Positions 5,864-6,683 of a stretch of 6,683 nt of DNA are shown one piece after another; positions within the stretch are counted from its first letter, which is position 1, and the number at the start of each line of letters is the position of its first letter. Made by a program: the position numbers and the translations under genes. Location of the stretch: NCBI GenBank assembly GCA_944376035.1, contig CALWBJ010000147.1, forward strand, positions 1 to 6,683. Direction: 5' to 3'. The notes under the pieces are model-generated. The model was not told the DNA's origin, searched no databases, and was given only the letters and a program-made list of their open reading frames with translations. Source of the DNA: an uncultured Clostridia bacterium. GTDB lineage: Bacteria > Bacillota > Clostridia > Christensenellales > Borkfalkiaceae.

Positions 5864-6031
5864 ACATATTATCGGCAAATTATTGCTGTTTGTTACCTGA
5901 AATCATATAGTTAACTCTGAGATTTTCAGCAAATACTTAATAAAAAAGGTAAACTTAACAAACCGGATAAATAAGATAAATAATTTAAGACGGTAAATTA
6001 CGAGGTTAAAAAGGGTAAAGGAGAAAAAGGA
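5864..6031 (+). promoter_or_regulatory. Long (about 168 nt) repeat-containing leader of YjbQ paralogue 2
   Basis: This stretch holds no credible gene. Complementary pairs visible by eye are TTGCTG (5883-5888) with CAGCAA (5927-5932), GTTTGTTA (5888-5895) with TAACAAAC (5956-5963), and TTACCT (5893-5898) with AGGTAA (5947-5952). Because the first two pairs share position 5888 and the last two overlap, they are alternatives to one another. GGTAAA occurs three times (5948, 5992 and 6014), the last touching the ribosome binding site, and a 9-bp tandem repeat GATAAATAA sits at 5966-5983. It matches no riboswitch class I recognise. A regulatory role is inferred from length and pairing potential only. 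Confidence 0.4.
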
Positions 6032-6526
6032 ATGGTTTACAGAGAAAAATTGGAAGTGATGTCCGACGACAGGGCGATAACGTTTCATAACATTACCGAG
6101 GCGGTAAAAAAGGTTGTTTTAAACTCGCCTATAAAAAACGGGATAGTCAGTATTTATTCCCATCACACTACTTGCGCGGTAATTACGCAGGAGCAGGCCT
6201 TTGATTTATCCGTTACCGGTCTTGAAACACTGCAACAGGATTTTGTCGAGGCGCTTGAAAAAATAATGCCCGACTGCAAAAGGGAAGGAATTTATCTGCA
6301 TCCGGGTCCCAAAGCAATAAAATTCGCTGCGGAGCATGACGAGGATTTGCGCGGATGTCATAATACCGACGCTCATTTACGTTCCGCGCTCATAGGCAGA
6401 AGCGAAAATATTGCGCTTATCGATAAAGAAATGGACCTCGGCGATTTCGGAAATATCTATTTTATAGATTTCGACACTACGCGCGGCAGAAAACGCTCGG
6501 TCCAGGTAACCGTAATAGGTGAGTAA
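6032..6526 (+). CDS. YjbQ/UPF0047 family protein, compact form (YjbQ paralogue 2)
   Basis: This 164-residue YjbQ-family protein (COG0432) is encoded divergently from the rest of the cluster. It shows SHHTTCAVITQE (43-54), YLHPGP (88-93), NTDAHLRSALIGRS (111-124), LGDFGNIYFID (136-146) and RGRKRSVQVTVIG (151-163). It shares with the long paralogue both the HPGP insertion and the absence of the family's LGTWQ motif, so the two are sister proteins of one subfamily, but it lacks the charged C-terminal tail. AAAGGAG (6017-6023) lies 8 nt before the ATG. A consensus promoter and a leader of about 168 nt precede it, so it is probably well expressed and perhaps regulated after initiation. Whether the two YjbQ proteins form a hetero-oligomer or act on different substrates cannot be told. 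The database label of thiamine-phosphate synthase should be treated as tentative. Confidence 0.87.
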   Translation: MVYREKLEVMSDDRAITFHNITEAVKKVVLNSPIKNGIVSIYSHHTTCAVITQEQAFDLSVTGLETLQQDFVEALEKIMPDCKREGIYLHPGPKAIKFAAEHDEDLRGCHNTDAHLRSALIGRSENIALIDKEMDLGDFGNIYFIDFDTTRGRKRSVQVTVIGE

Positions 6527-6533
6527 GATTAAG

Positions 6534-6560
6534 AAGTTTCCTTTTATAAAAGGTTAACTT
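6534..6560 (+). terminator. Imperfect inverted repeat after YjbQ2, weak terminator candidate
   Basis: Seven bases after the stop codon, AAGTT (6534-6538) and AACTT (6556-6560) flank the perfect 14-bp palindrome CCTTTTATAAAAGG (6540-6553), giving an interrupted stem. It is AT-rich and the following bases are A-rich, not T-rich, so it is a poor intrinsic terminator. The remaining 6561-6683 is very AT-rich and shows no gene start. Confidence 0.3.
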
Positions 6561-6683
6561 TATAAAATAAAAAGCATATAAAATTCATTTGATTTTTTTC
6601 GTCTTATATTTTTAAGTCAACTAAAAAGTTAAGAAAGGGAAAAGAAAATTTTACCTATTAAAATTATTTTTTAAAAAATAAAA

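Noticed and set aside
5893..5930. TPP riboswitch in the YjbQ2 leader: CTGAGA (5917-5922) and ACCTGA (5895-5900) are both present, and YjbQ is labelled a thiamine-phosphate synthase.
   Set aside because: In the TPP riboswitch CUGAGA comes before ACCUGAUC, and further conserved elements follow. Here the order is reversed, ACCTGA continues with AAT, and the required helices are missing. The two short words occur by chance.
5903..6088. A 61-codon minus-strand open frame crossing the YjbQ2 start.
   Set aside because: The translation is Phe-rich and hydrophobic, as expected from AT-rich DNA, it overlaps the start of a secure gene, and no binding site precedes it.
5839..6558. GTTAAC at 5840, 5910 and 6553 as a regulator site repeated around YjbQ2.
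   Set aside because: The same hexamer also occurs inside the ceramidase-like gene, and it is frequent in AT-rich DNA. The 70-bp distance between the first two copies is suggestive but not enough.
6665..6680. 16-bp perfect palindrome of only A and T at the window end.
   Set aside because: A T6A6 block flanked by TA is common in such AT-rich spacers. It has no GC stem to act as a terminator, and the sequence ends here.

Overview
The window looks like chromosomal DNA from a low-to-moderate GC bacterium, most likely Bacillota (Clostridia-like). The evidence is purine-rich AGGAGG-type ribosome binding sites 7-9 nt before almost every start, near-consensus sigma-A promoters, very AT-rich spacers between less AT-rich genes, and an ATGA start/stop overlap. 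The taxonomic placement is inference; no rRNA or marker gene is present. There are six complete protein genes and no tRNA, rRNA, CRISPR array or transposase.

Layout: a divergent promoter region at 5647-6031 splits the window. Leftward (minus strand) run five genes: an amidohydrolase-2 family metal hydrolase (5646-4585), a long YjbQ/UPF0047 protein (4489-3860), a NagA-like N-acetylglucosamine-6-phosphate deacetylase (3649-2510), a NagB-like sugar-phosphate isomerase/deaminase overlapping it by 4 nt (2513-1557), and a short cytosolic protein of the neutral ceramidase family (1356-1). Rightward is a single second YjbQ paralogue (6032-6526). It has a consensus promoter (TTGACA-17-TATAAT with a TG extension) and a leader of about 168 nt. 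The three larger spacers hold visible structure: a perfect 15-bp hairpin (3774-3807), a 12-bp inverted repeat pair 69 bp apart (1437-1529), and repeats in the YjbQ2 leader.

Interpretation: three predicted metal-dependent amide-type hydrolases (ceramidase-like, NagA-like, amidohydrolase-2), one NagB-fold enzyme and two YjbQ proteins read as a catabolic or salvage module for an amidated or N-acylated amino-sugar-like compound. Several members depart from their textbook relatives at catalytic positions. The NagB-like protein has Thr where the active-site Asp141 should be. The ceramidase-like protein has Asn in place of the catalytic Ser. The YjbQ pair lacks the usual LGTWQ motif and carries an extra HPGP segment. 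The substrate is therefore probably not plain GlcNAc-6-P or ceramide. No transporter, kinase or regulator lies in the window, so the pathway is incomplete as seen.
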